The notes under the pieces are model-generated. The model made no database searches and was not told where the DNA came from. It saw only the letters and a program-made list of their open reading frames with translations. A program made the position numbers and the translations under genes. Positions 22,760 to 34,948 of a DNA stretch of 45,865 nucleotides are shown piece by piece (positions within the stretch are counted from its first letter, which is position 1; each line of letters starts with the position of its first letter). The stretch spans positions 72,478-118,342 of the forward strand of contig NMRA01000590.1 of NCBI GenBank assembly GCA_002633005.1, read 5' to 3'. The DNA is from Phoronis australis. Taxonomy: Eukaryota > Phoronida > Phoronidae.

Positions 22760-24030
22760 TGTCGCTGAGCAGAAGGTCAGCGCAACAGTGTATAAACCAG
22801 TTTGTGGAAGTTTCTCACGAAGTCCGTGTCCCCCAAGTTACCTAGCAGACGTTTTCCAATTCAAATTAAATTCTTCCCAACAAGAAAAATCCCAGTAAAT
22901 TGCCATTGCAGGAAGTTGCAGTTACCTCTGATGTTACGAAGTTGCGCCATGGAACTCCCTTTAAATGCTTTCAAGTAGATATCAGATGTATGTCATGTGT
23001 TATGTGGGAGCCTTTATTGCCAAATCAAACTACATGTGACATAACTGTAACAGAAATTTCATCTTTAAGTAAGTAAACCCGGACAAACCCTGGAAAAAAG
23101 TGACGTAACACACTTTTGGACATACCCTGGGGTCCTTGTCAGATTTGTAATATACATGTAGGTTATAAATTCGATCTTACACTCCTTATAAGTATTCCTG
23201 CCAAAAACATTCAAATCTCACTTGAGAAAAAGAACAAAGTATCTCAGATTGTACTAAAAACTGTCGTTAATTTCTGGGATGACCTGTATCAAGTGTTTTT
23301 AGACTGTGATGTGTTAATCATTACATTCAGTAATTGTCAAGTGGGAACGCAATACTTAAGGATGTCTAACAAAACACTTTATCTTCGTTCTAGGGGAAAT
23401 TCAAGTACGAAATACATACCGTGTAACGAGAAAAAAGATTTAGTAACACCTTGGAACTGTACAAACGCATGAAAATTTGTTTACTACTTATTCAAGGTCA
23501 AAGGTTACAGGGTTTTGACTCAATCGAATCTCTCGCAAGGCACGGAGTAGCTCCGTAAGCACCTTCACTCTGGGAATTCACCGAGTCGCCATAATATTGA
23601 GGCAACAGCATGTACATTAGATAGAAAGATGACGGGGAAAACGAAGACAAAACGTAGTTTTGATCCTAAGGGACTTGTGTGTCTGCATGCATACAACTGT
23701 TGAGAACGAATGCTACCAGTTGCCTCTGTGATTTTATGTCCACGAACAAAACAAGTTGTCAAAACAGATAAATCCTCAACCAAGTTCTTTAATTTGATAG
23801 GTAATTTGACATTTGATCTCATGCTCACGATCAGCTTTAACCACCAACTCGATTTCTGCTATTTATTTCGTACTTGGGAATCATTTCAGTCTCCCGACGC
23901 GTGGTGTGTACATGTACAGTGTATAGCAATTGACAGATGACCTAGTTTAAAGTGAACCACAATGCACCAACTTGACCCATTTAATAAATAGTCCTTTTGC
24001 GAGTTTATACCAATAACGCCAGATTATGTG
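22760..24030. other. No supported gene
   Basis: A 118-codon plus-strand ORF at 23116-23472 has no visible domain or flanking splice sites and may be chance. Otherwise I see nothing. Confidence 0.35.
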
Positions 24031-24149
24031 AGACTTAACTGTGACGTCACGGGAAGTGGAGCAAAAGCTTGTCGTTTGGCCGTTTGCCCAATACGGTAGC
24101 ACAGTTTATTATGTTATTTCTTCGAGTTTTTAGCCGTTTTGTTCGAAAA

Positions 24150-24210
24150 ATGCCAAACAAGCATTGCTGTTATGGCAAATGAAATTCAGATTCGCACTTC
24201 AATACGTTCT
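24150..24210 (+). pseudogene. THAP-type zinc finger start, relic
   Basis: An ATG opens MPNKHCCYGK, then a stop, then NSDS in the same frame. A start of the type MPN-x-CC-x-x followed by a serine-rich stretch resembles the first zinc-binding half of THAP domains from transposon proteins. The later Cys-x2-His half is not visible. It follows a GTGACGTCACGGGAAG sequence by about 100 bp, which may be an element end. Confidence 0.3.
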
Positions 24211-27120
24211 ATCGCGTTCTGTGCTAATTTCGTCCTGTGTATTTTAAACGGGCGGTAGGCGAAAATTCGTCAAAAATAAATTCTACACCTAAAATTATTA
24301 CCTAAAATTGAGCTTACTTTCTTCAGTGATTCTTTGTGCTTCTAAACATATCTGGCGAAGAATCCCAACTCCACTTTGTGGTTACTGTTAAAGCCCTTCT
24401 TACATGGTTAGAGGATGTTATAAGGATCCAAGAAGTACCTAACCCATAACTAATACACGATCCGTACTCGAAAAAAGTTTAATGAACGCGCCACTCACGA
24501 TTCGCACCCGAAGAACCACCGCCATTTTGAACTTGCCGCGAACACGGAAGTACAATTCATTCAGGAACCCAGGCCGAGAAAACGCCATCAGTGCGACTGG
24601 AGCAGTGCCTGTACTGTTACCAGCCAGCAAACGGGGATAAAGTAATCGACAGCGCGCCTTAATTTTAATAAAATCAGACTACGGACAATTTTATCGAATT
24701 TGCTGAAGAAATGAGGCGAATAAATTTTGACAGAAATTATTTTGCCAGACTCGGGACCGCAGCCTATCGGACCCGGTGCGGATCGAGACCAGACACTGGC
24801 GAACGGTAAATGCATGCGGTTGCAAGCTGTTTTGTCGAAGTAAAATGGTCAAATCATAAATGCTGCATACGTGTATATTCAAGGGTAGTTTCAGACACTT
24901 GCATGAAATTACGGGCTGGTTAGTCCTGTGTCACACTCCCGCGGCAGACCTTAGTTAGCCTCAGTCACCAGCTACCAGTGAAGACTATCGTCAGCTTGTT
25001 AGTAGGCCTATACAGCTTTGCGCCAAGGCCTAACTGGTCGCTGGCCACAGCGCTCGCTCAAACGAGGTTTTTTTAGAACTTGGGTACTTCTGGCGAACTG
25101 TGCAAAGTTGTTGGCTTTCAATAGAGATTTTCCCAGACTTTGTATGAGCGCACCAAGCCTAAAAGAATGGGGGGCTGGAATTTTTGGGAATGTCTATCTT
25201 TTACTATAAGATACAGTGGGTATGTTCAGTGCTATGAACTGCAGACTCTAAATTTTGGTACTTCCTGTCTTCTAGTGGAATATTGTCTCATTTTCTACTT
25301 TTTTCGGAATTCGTGCTTCTGTGACTGAGGCAGACCTTTTTCCAGTTCTCCAAAAAGGGGGCTCGTTCGAGCACATAAGTATGACAAGTCCAATACAACA
25401 TGTTATCATTTTTATTCATTAACCCAAAATGATTCAAACTTTTAACATAATAAGTAACTTAAAATGCAAAATACTTTACAACATTTAGCATTACAAACAC
25501 TATTCAACAGCAACAGTTTCCATGATATGAAAGTGGACATACATGTAACTATTACCATGGTGACGGAATTGTGTTTCCTTACACCAGAAAATATGAAGTT
25601 GCAAGGAACAAGAATTAGATTTTTGAAGCTTCACAATCCAACATACAGACTGTAGCTTATTTCTCAAATTCAGATTATTCATATTGTTGACTTGATAACC
25701 TGAATTAAGAAGCAATAAGTTACAAAACATGACTTGAAAGCAATTGAAACTTAAAATTTAGAAAAATATGAATCATTTTGTGACACCGAATCAAGTCTTG
25801 AACAGCAGTTGACAGTCAAACAAAAAACCATTTCAAAATTATTTCAACTATTTTTAGCTTAGTGTAAGATCACCTGAATGGGAAATTTACAGTAAACTAT
25901 ATATTTTTGCCCAAAAACACGAGAATTGAACAAAGTTTCTTTTTTGTAGCAACGTTTGTCAAAATGTACCAACGTTAAGTCTTCACAAATTACAAAGTAG
26001 CCGATTGAACATGCCTTTCAGTTCAGGAAAAGTCGCCAATTTGTCGGTGCCGCCAGAAATGAGACGAAATCCAACGGGAATTGTGAGCACATTTATCACT
26101 TAATGAGTAACAACTGCGAGGCTGAAATTTGGTGAACACTGTTAAATCGTGCAGAATAGTAAGTAAAGATATGTCTAACTAAATTTCACCGTAATTTGTA
26201 GGCGAAAACAATTTACACAAAGTTTTAAACTCGTAACTTATCCCGCTGTCCTCCAATATAGCCGACGCGATCCAAACAAAGTGATCCTAATTTCGCCACA
26301 AAACTTGCAATAACTTTACACTGCTTGCCCCGATTTTGATACCTCTTCGATTTTTACTGAGTAGAATGCATTACCTTTCCGATGATAGCAAAGTACTTTT
26401 TCAAAACAAGAAAAAAAAATAATAAAACCGAAAAAATAGGTTCGACCCATATTGGTTCCTAGGTTCGACCGGCCTACGTAAGGAACTAAACACTAATGCT
26501 ATTTTAACATACTAAGTACGCGTAACATTCCAAAAAAACATCAACGACCACTAACTACAAACTATAAATACACTACATATGCAAACGAATCACGAGATAT
26601 AAACTAACAAAACAAAATAATGAAGACTTTTCGAGGAAGCGATAGCACATTCAGTTACAAGGAAGAAATAGCGGCTTTCAGGACAAGTTCCTGAACTGAT
26701 GAGCCGGAAATGTGGGTACGGAAATAAGCGATGACAACCGGTAATCATACGCTCAGAGAGAAGGGTCAAATACTGTTCAAATTTCGCTTTTGGCAAGAAA
26801 GGCTAAAAGAATATAACGAAAGGGTGTCGAAAATAAGATTTTATGTAGTAAGTATTTTCGGATACTGGAACCACATGGGCAGTTTGAGAGAAGGACTTTA
26901 ACTATGAACGCGCGCGCGATAACCACAAAGTATTTCAACTGAGTCAGGTGAGTATGAGGCAAAGGCTATCGCGAGACTGAGCCTAGCGCGAGACTTGGCG
27001 CGTGACCTGGCGTGTGAAACTTGCAAAATAGCATGAGATAATATCAAGTGAAATTTGTAAGACTTGTGTCCCTTGGACTTTTTGTTCGTCAACAGGCGTG
27101 ATTTGACTAAATTCCTCAAA
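24211..27120. other. No supported gene; AT-rich with minor repeats
   Basis: A CGCGCGCGCG-containing patch lies near 26910, and a GAGACT-GCGCGAG-rich patch near 26970-27010. GGTTCGACC occurs twice (about 26440 and 26463) without tRNA structure. A GGGGGCTCGTTCGAGC hairpin lies near 25356. No exon can be supported. Confidence 0.35.
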
Positions 27121-27215
27121 ATGGCGCCCAGTGAGAGAAACTCGAGCAAATCGCGAGGTTTTCATGGACATGTTCAAGTTATTTGTAGACTAAATTGTAT
27201 CCTGGCAGAGTCAGG
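27121..27215 (+). CDS. Candidate first coding exon
   Basis: An ATG in good context (AAAATGGCG) opens MAPSERNSSKSRGFHGHVQV and continues to a plausible donor (CAGG, then GTATGT) in phase 2. The upstream GC-rich patch could be a promoter. No downstream exon or family match was found, so this is a weak call. Confidence 0.15.
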
Positions 27216-27691
27216 GTATGTGTTAATTATAATTCCACGTGTACATTTGCATGTTTCATTTGATTTTACTTGCTGGATTTTGAAATGAGTAACTTTTTAT
27301 GGGGATACACTATTGCCCCTGTATGCCTGCGGAATTCAGACCAAGACCGGCCGGGTTGAGTTTCTATTTCAGTCCGTTCACACCTTCGCACAACATAACA
27401 AGTTCACATTTTATTCGTCCATTCACAGTTATTCCACGATCCATGTACCATCTCTTAAGTTGTGTTAACGTTTTAAGCGTAAAATACACCGTAGCAACTC
27501 CAGTAAGATTTAGCGTGTGTAGCAAAGACTCGGGGCAAAACAAGAGCAATATGGCGGGTTTTGCCCCCCTTCCGGTTACGTCACATTGACTAACGAGAAA
27601 CTCGCAAGTGAGCTATTGGCTACTCCCGCAAGACCTAGTTGGACTCGATGCATTGGAAATCGACTTCGCAGATCAGACGTTTTTGTGGTAA
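27216..27691. other. No supported gene
   Basis: AT-rich sequence with no exon that I can support. TTCCGGTTACGTCACAT near 27571-27586 resembles an ATF/ETS-type promoter site, or the inverted partner of the sequence at 24039. Confidence 0.3.
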
Positions 27692-27751
27692 TTAAGAGCA
27701 ATTCCATATAAAAACCAGATGGTGGGCTATATATGCAAAATCACCAATTTT
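27692..27751. repeat. 60-bp repeat beginning at TTAA, copy 1
   Basis: All 60 bases are identical to 29918-29977, in the same orientation. Both begin TTAAGAGCAATTCCATATAA. Starting exactly at TTAA suggests the 5' terminus of a TTAA-targeting DNA transposon. Confidence 0.85.
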
Positions 27752-27754
27752 AAA

Positions 27755-27812
27755 TGAAAACTTAAGTTTTTCAGACCAAAAACTTAAGTTTTTCGATGAA
27801 AACTTAAGTTCA
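27755..27812. repeat. Three copies of an AACTTAAGTT palindrome
   Basis: AACTTAAGTT with A/T-rich edges occurs three times in about 55 bp (near 27757, 27778 and 27799), directly after the 60-bp repeat. Confidence 0.75.
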
Positions 27813-28009
27813 TTTTTGTAAGGGTACTAATAACGGTATAACAGAAAACTAGAATACAAATGTCGAGAATATAAAAAACAAGAACAAAACGAACTGGAAG
27901 TAAAGGTAACTAGAACTAATGACTAGAAACTGACGCCTGCAACAACAGACCTGCGAACGGGAGGGGACCGGCGGCAATAAAAGACCTGACCTAAGAGGCA
28001 AATTTACCA

Positions 28010-28215
28010 ACACGCCACCAGCATCATCATTACAGTGCCCATCAATACCATCAAAGTCACCCCTATTACCATCTCGGTCACTACTTTTACCACCACAGTC
28101 ACCACTTTTAATATAACAATCACCGATTTTATCGCCACAGACCCTACAACCTACCCAGTCTACACCAGTACTAACGCCATCACCATTTTACCACCAGTCA
28201 CTGGCACTGGCATCA
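28010..28215. repeat. Low-complexity CAY/ACC-rich tract
   Basis: Imperfect runs of CACCA, CATCA and TCACC over about 200 bp form an old degenerate microsatellite. The apparent Thr/Ile-rich ORF here is a by-product of it. Confidence 0.7.
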
Positions 28216-28919
28216 CAGTTACCTTTGATTAGTATAACATACATTCCTGCTGTTAGTGGCGATATGGGGGGGACTCCACCGAAGAGATTTAAATTGCTGC
28301 GTCTTTGGAACAAACTAGTAAGGTGGCACTGAATTGTTAGGCTGAGGCCGCGGCTAATTTGCACTACCAAAATATTAAAATTTTAGGGAAGGCCATGTTT
28401 GGGGGCATTTTGTAGGTGGGCATTGCATGTAGGCTCAATGAATGTGGTTTGTTTGCATTTGTGAACATGCTGAGAATACAAAAGGCCTCTTTCTCGGCTG
28501 TAGCTGCACTCCTCTTCAAGATGGCGGCCCCCGGTTGCAATTGTGCATTACTTGGTAGCGACTGAGAAATTGGCTGCGATTTTAGGTAGACCTTAAACAA
28601 GCCAAAATTGCCAAAAAAAAATAATTAATTGATAGTACTTTGTACCACATTTTCGGAATCTGTAAGAAATTTGCTTTCAGAATCTATTGTTGGTTTTAGT
28701 TGTGCATCGGCAGGGAAGTGGTGTTTTAGGGGTGAAAAGTGCCGATTTTGCACTTTTTTGCCATTATTTTTCTTAGTCTAGCTTGGTTTTCAGTGGGATT
28801 GAAGGGGTCAAAAATACAAGAGAGAATGAAGTTTCTGCACTCATCTTCAAGGCTTTTTATGTGAAATAACTGAAAACATGTCATTCTTTGCATCCTGTTT
28901 TTGCCAGAGTTAAGAAAAG

Positions 28920-29592
28920 GTGACCAATCAAGCGAGAACTGTTCTGTGCCTCCTAACCACAAGTGGTGATAGGTTACTGGAGAAAGTATTTCTAAGGGAC
29001 TACTCTGTTGGTAGAAAGGGTCGGATAGACGGAATCAAAAATGTGTTTAACATAACTGGAATGCAATTCTGTTTTCCAAATTTGAGTACTTGTAACATAG
29101 TAGATGCTAGAAAAAATATTTGAATATGCGAAACATGTTTGGACTGAATCTGTTGTAACAAAACCCAAGTTAAGAACCTACGTTTTATTTAAGCACGAGT
29201 TTTTAACTGAGCCTTACGTAAAGATAATTTTATCTCGTTCCGAGCGATGTCTTCTGGCTCAGCTTAGAACAGGAAATCTCCCATTGGACTTGGAAACTGG
29301 TCCTTATGTAGACACTCCTGTAAGTGAAAGACTTTGCTTGTGTTGAGATTCTGGTTCTGTGGAGGATGAGCTACATTTTGTGTTTGATTGTTCTCTTTAT
29401 AACTCACGGAGGTCTATTCAGTTTAATAATGTTTCACTTCAAAATCTTAACTTTTCAGATTTTAGAAGATTAAATACGTTAAAACTGCTGTTTCAGTATT
29501 TTACTAGGCAATTTGCCAAATACATGAAGTCTGCCTTTGAACTTAGAAACCGATGCCTTTATGGTAGGCCCACATCTGAGTTGTATGGTTAA
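28920..29592 (+). pseudogene. 3' end of a non-LTR retrotransposon ORF, broken
   Basis: Two frames join near 29115, at an A-rich slip site, to give a typical LINE C-terminus. A leader with RLLEKVFLRDY is followed by SRSERCLLAQLRTGNLPL, a Cys pair, VEDELHFVFDCSLYNSRR, and a tail ending at a stop near 29592. The S-x-R-x-x-x-x-Q-L-R-G-x-x-P-L and H-F-x-F-x-C blocks are the zinc-binding tail common to CR1/jockey-type elements. A TGA at 29344 interrupts the frame. The reverse transcriptase itself is absent. It lies between the two 60-bp TTAA repeats. Confidence 0.65.
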
Positions 29593-29594
29593 AG

Positions 29595-29595
29595 N
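29595..29595. other. Ambiguous base (N)
   Basis: A single unresolved base just after the LINE fragment. A second N is at 34019. Confidence 0.99.
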
Positions 29596-29917
29596 AGAAC
29601 CAAATGTTGTCACCGCCTCATTACATGTTGTCAATGGTTAAGGGGATTTAGTAACCAAAATTTCTGAGGATGGGAGGGGCTCAGCACCAATGTGGCACAT
29701 CCTTTGGTTTTTACCTGTTTTGCACTCCTCCCATGCACCACCCTGGGAGGGTATCAACACCCATTTTGCGCAAACCTGGTTTTTATCTATTTTGCACTCT
29801 CCCTATGTAGCCCCGTTCCGCTGGCACGTGGGGGCAACTGCACCCTGAACCCCCAGGAGCAATCACTAAAATTACGGAATCCATGGAGGTAAGGTATCAA
29901 ATGTAACAGTAGGAGCC

Positions 29918-29977
29918 TTAAGAGCAATTCCATATAAAAACCAGATGGTGGGCTATATATGCAAAATCACCAATTTT
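29918..29977. repeat. 60-bp repeat beginning at TTAA, copy 2
   Basis: Identical to 27692-27751. It may be the left end of an element ending at 32060 (see the next entry). Confidence 0.85.
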
Positions 29978-32060
29978 TTGAAACTTAGCACATCAGCTGG
30001 CCTTGTCAAAAGAAACCTGAGCCTGAATTTTTAAGAGTTTCCGAGTTTTTTTAACCCTTTTTACGACCACTTTGTACTTTTTCCGAAAAATAGTAAATAA
30101 TAGTACTTGGAAGTAGGTAACTTTTTGTCAGCAACAACACATCATCGCTTCACGCTATAGAAGAAGATAACTATATAGCAGAAAGAAGAAAGAATAACGT
30201 ACAAGAAAAACTAGTTCGGATGGATTTTTTGATTTTTTATGTCCTCCCATTTTAGCCTACAAAAATATCATTTTCACTGCTTATTATTAAGGTCATTTTT
30301 ACGCATTTTTATCACTCTCCCAAATCTATATCGGATTCTTTTGGAACATGAGTTAACTTTCAGCTGTTACTGCTGTCTTTGTTCAGCCCAACGCAAGAAT
30401 AAAAAATCTTGTCTCTTTCATAGTTTTTGTGCTGTCAGTTTTTTACATAACTCACTTACACACTTTTCTGCCAATCTGTGACTGTCAGTTTGATTAAAAT
30501 ACTCTAGGAGGCGCTACTCGATTGTGCAATTATCCATCGACCAAGATGCCAAATAGAACAAATATCATTTGTTTGCTACATTAGTGACAAAGGAGATCAT
30601 GGGAAGCTGTATGAGAGACTTTTTCTTCGCGGATTTTCAGTTTTGCTGGTGCAAAAATAAAAATTTGTTATAGGATTACAGAAATCAAAAAAGTCAATTT
30701 TAATGTACTTATGAGTTAATAATACAACCCCATCACCATCTCATACTCCAGAGAAGCACTTTTTATTCTTATTAAGGGTGCCCATTACCCATTGCTTGGC
30801 CAGTTTTCAAACACCGTAACTGACTAAGAATCCCACGCACTGCCTGCAGTGCATGCTGGTCCATTTTCAGACCTCCTGGACAAATCCCTGTATATGCGCA
30901 TGAAAAAGTCCTCTAAAACTAATAGCAAAATTCATACTAAAACTAATCAAGATCTTCGAGATCACGTGAAAAGAGGACGTTGGATACGAGGAGAAGTGTC
31001 GTGTTATTGGACATACAATGTGTCACGCAATTCTTCTTGTACTACACAAAAGCGGCGGAGCATGGTGGCAGTGCGCCAGTGGAATTTGCAATTTCAGAAA
31101 AATAAGAGGTACGGATATTTACGACTGAAAACATAATACTTTCAGTGATATCCAAGATACCGGCTTTCCAAACCAGTATTTAAGCATTTGGGTGTTGTTG
31201 CGACTTACCAGCTAAAAGTTTCACAATATGTATATTCCGTTCATGCGGGGGACTCAAAACCACAGTTTCTTGAAGGTATGCTAGGTTTAGTGTATGATGC
31301 CTTTCTACACAACACTTCAAAAAACTGCAACTCTGTTTGAAGAAAACAAGAGCTACTGAAACACAAAGTCTTTTTATTTTGCTCAGTACACATGTCTAAG
31401 ATAGACGTTTCTCAAAACTAGATAATCACTCCAGACCTATAAAAATCTCAGTAGTTTCAAGAGAATCAATCATGTAAAAAGTATGCTTTACGAGTCTCAA
31501 ACTGAACATAAAACAAAAAACGCTAGTAAAAAGTGACAGAAGATTTCAATGTTGACCATCAGTGGCTTGGATTATTTTCCCCAAACAGCCACCACTCAAA
31601 TCTCTCCCCCATGGAAGCCCCTAATTTGCGTCATCTTCCATTTTTTTCCAATTTTGCCCAGGGTGGACCCCAGTCCCCTAGCTACGATAATGATGATCAC
31701 AACAATATCGTAAGAATAGACAACAACTAAAACATGTTCATAATATCCTACAGTTTATGACGATAACTCATTCATGACTTCAAGCTCCAACTCATTCATT
31801 GAGGCAAACTCGTGGGCAGCAGCAGCATCAGCATCTTCAATATTCTGAATATTTCCGATTCGAGACGCGGTAACCATACGGGAAAAAATCCAGCAATCTG
31901 CTACTCCGACAGCCACTCTTCAGAGGAGAAAAATTTTCTTTGCTTATTCCTGGCTTCTCGCATCATCTTTACAACCTCAGCTGGCTGTTGTTTTCTGCCT
32001 GACTGAGTGACTGTTCAGTGATTTTTCATTTTCATATGGAATTTTTATATGGAATCATTA
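29922..32060. mobile_element. Possible TTAA-flanked non-autonomous DNA transposon
   Basis: TTAA flanks both sides (29918-29921 and 32061-32064). The left end reads GAGCAATTCCATATAAAAA. The right end, reversed, reads TAATGATTCCATATAAAAA. They share ATTCCATATAAAAA at the same 5-nt distance from TTAA. The outermost five bases differ, which weakens the case. No transposase is seen inside; short ORFs at 30239-30481 and 30849-31136 have no family. TTAA targets suggest piggyBac or Kolobok relatives. Confidence 0.45.
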
Positions 32061-32064
32061 TTAA

Positions 32065-34678
32065 CCCTTGCAAATTTACAAAAGGTGTATGTGTTTCGAA
32101 ACAATGCCTACAAAATGGTGATCTTTATGGAAGCTCTTTTCAAGTGCTACGATATTTTTAGGGTTGAGCCCAGCATCACTGGTACATAAAATATTGTTAA
32201 AGACGCACTAGGGTTGCTTAATTTGGGCCACCTGGCGCATTGGAATTGTGTCGATATAGAATGAGGTACTGTATCTACAGTATAGGTTCTCCAAATCAAA
32301 TTTGAAGTCCTGTGGGCCAACTGACATATTTGTCTACGATGATCCCTGAAGTGCCGTTGTTTCTAAATGAGTGTGTATCCTGCCTAGTTTTCCAGCTGCA
32401 CCTCCCCGACAAGAAGTCCGTTACCGAACACAGAGTCCCCACCAGACAAGCATTCAACAAGTTTCCAAAGGTCATTCTGGCAATGGACAGACATAGGTGG
32501 TGCAAGAGATTCCTCCACTTCCGCAATAAAGATTGACCGAGAGAGGGGAGTTCGGACACTGTGGATCCGCCCCCACTGGGACACGTTGGTCTCCCGGGCA
32601 CGAAAAATGTCCGATAGATGTGCAGTAATTGTTCGAGTCATCACCGAACCGGACCAATGATTACCTAGATATGAATATATCATCCAACCAGAGGCCACTT
32701 TACAATAGTCAAGGCATCATGGATGCTCGACTAACTACATATAAAAACTAACATAATCACTTCTATAGCACTGTAACTGCAAATACATGCATAACTGTTT
32801 TACATGTATACTATGCGACAGCTCTACACTGACTGGTACTCGTGGCCTAGACAACCATGTGTGACGTACATGTAGATGTATTATTAGCCATCTCTTACCT
32901 ATAAATTGTCACTTCTTCACTACACAGCCACAGGACTGGGCCATAGTACCTTTAGGCCCATTTTTCCAAATGGGGAGCTCCTTCGAGCCCCCGTGTACCC
33001 CCTCTGTGCGCACATGAAAAATGTGTCCCTCTGTTTTCAGCTTCAGAACCTGCTTCAATTGCAAAATGTACCAGTAGCTTAAACAAATGTCTTTTTACGC
33101 GTAAGAAGGAGGGAATGTTTAGCAGATACCATTGTCAATTATTAACACCAGTTCAACGATTTTGAATTAGGAAGGTTGGTTAAAAGAAGAGCAGGCGGTC
33201 TGGTGTGTTTTGCAGTGCACCGGACGTGAGCAAGCCTCATGGCTGTGCCCATTGTTCAGAACACCTTAGCTAAAACTCACTAGAACTCTGTTATTGATCA
33301 ACAGGCTGTTCGTCAAGGAAGTTTTCAAGTGGGCCTGTCTCCTTTAAGAAAACGAATTAGGGTTTTCCAATTGATGCTATGTACTAAATGCTGTAGACAT
33401 GTAATTGTGCTATCGGGTGCTGTACCTTACTCCTTAGATTATGGATCTAATTCACGCGGCGGACATTAAACTCCAAAGCGAGGCTCACTGCGATAAACAA
33501 AGCTGAAGTTGACATTGCGTGAGTTAAATGGCCGGTCTTTCGAGTCAAACCTGGATATTAAATCTTAAAAATGTGTCAATAATTAACTTCAGAGATGTAG
33601 AAAAATACATTAGAGAACAAGTCAATGCATCAAAACGTTGTCTGACGAAAGGGTATATAAGTTTTTTCGGAAAACTAGGTTCGAAACATAGAAAGTAGAT
33701 ATGACCAAACTACGGCGATCGCAGTGTTACGGATTAGGTGTTATGCTGAATGCAGGGTTACGTTTCTTCTTTTAAATTGTTAATAAAGATACTTTCTACA
33801 AATTATCTGGTTGTTTTGTTGACGAGTAATAGATATATTCGACAGTGGTGGCTTATAGCATTTTGCTGTCATGTGCAATTAGTCACATCAGGTTTAAATT
33901 GTTGATCAAAAATATTAACATCAAGCATAGCCTAGGTCCTGGTGAGGTAGAGACTACCGGGACTAACAGTTGATTTGTCATTCATCTGAAAGAATATCTG
34001 ATGTTATTAAACATATTTNATGTTCAGTGATTTGCCAGTGTCTTGCTAAGTTACCGTGGCTCGACAAAATTTGAATGGCGTGTCTTTTGCCCAGTCTGTT
34101 TTATCACGAAGCAAAATTTTTCTTTGGTTTCCCTGCAGAAGTTAAGCGATGCCCACTGGGATGCTGACTGGGCTGATACCCAGTTGCATACCTGCAACAT
34201 CCGTCACGAGAATATCGGGAAAGCAGGTCCAGGTACAATATGCAGAACGTTAACTCCTATCTTGGCGACTATGCCTGTATTTTCATTGTCGCGAATTCCT
34301 ACCAAGTCCTTGACCCAGTGTATATTGTAAGTTCCTGCTATTGCAGGAGAATGCCACTAAAAAACAACGTATTTTGTATCAGTTTATATCGAGTAGTTCC
34401 ATTCCATAACAGCAAGTTCAGTTCTTTTGCGTGGAAACAGATGGCAGACGGAGGTGCTGAAATTAATCAATTACGTAATAGGTTCTAACTCAGTATGTTC
34501 AGCAGCTGATAGGCACGCTTACTGGTGTCAGCTTATCGTTGACTTTATCGCTTTACACCAATAACTCATCAGAATTCGATGCAACACCTTTACAAATGCA
34601 TTGAATTTTTAAACAAACGAGTTGTTTTAATTCGCTGTTTCGACTTAACGAAAATCTTGAGCTTACTGTAGCAGCAAT
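32065..34678. other. No supported gene
   Basis: Overlapping ORFs at 32296-32698 on the minus strand (about 100 codons each, different frames) look like remnants of an unidentified coding element. A GTATATAAG TATA-like sequence lies near 33652. A GAGCCCCCGTGTACCC and GTGCGCACATG patch at 32965-33015 resembles the element end at 16434. Near 34257-34330 a plus-strand frame reads SYLGDYACIFIVANSY before a GTAAGT donor, faintly Ig-like. Confidence 0.3.
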
Positions 34679-34682
34679 TTAA
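34679..34682. repeat. TTAA target duplication, left
   Basis: TTAA directly precedes the left TIR. Its partner is at 36345-36348. Confidence 0.85.
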
Positions 34683-34840
34683 AGGCGAAGGCAACCTTTT
34701 TCCATGTCATTTTGAGCTAAAATAAGGTTGGTTGGTTATCCTAGACATATTTTCCACTTAATTACAGCTTTTCGTAATTTTATTAATTACTAATTCCGCT
34801 ACTCCGGAAGTGACGTTTTAGGAGGCAAGCATTTCGCGCC
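34683..34840 (+). repeat. Left terminal inverted repeat
   Basis: Inverted match to 36207-36344, beginning AGGCGAAGGCAACC. The differences are an ATTAATTACTAATTCCGCT insertion-like patch and scattered substitutions. Confidence 0.9.
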
Positions 34841-34948
34841 AATTTCTTTTCATATAGTCTGACTGTGAGAGATGCCGAGTCAGTCATTGTTCCACCTCGG
34901 TTGTGTTGAGTTCCGTCGTCGTTTGCTTTCATTTACTAGTCAGTCAAC

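Noticed and set aside
23116-23472. 118-codon plus-strand ORF
   Set aside because: No recognisable domain or flanking splice signals. Kept only as a note for the gap.
26440-26475. Two GGTTCGACC words resembling tRNA B boxes (also GGTTCGAAAC near 33674)
   Set aside because: No A box, acceptor stem or cloverleaf can be drawn upstream.
28035-28232. Thr/Ile-rich ORF
   Set aside because: It is the translation of a degenerate CAY/ACC microsatellite.
28517-28529. CAAGATGGCGGCC as a YY1-type LINE promoter
   Set aside because: The motif is clear, but the nearby LINE fragment is only the 3' end and no 5' UTR or ORF links them.
34257-34330. Ig-like frame SYLGDYACIFIVANSY before a GTAAGT donor
   Set aside because: No upstream beta-strand or cysteine partner lies in the same frame, and the acceptor upstream leads into a different frame with a stop.
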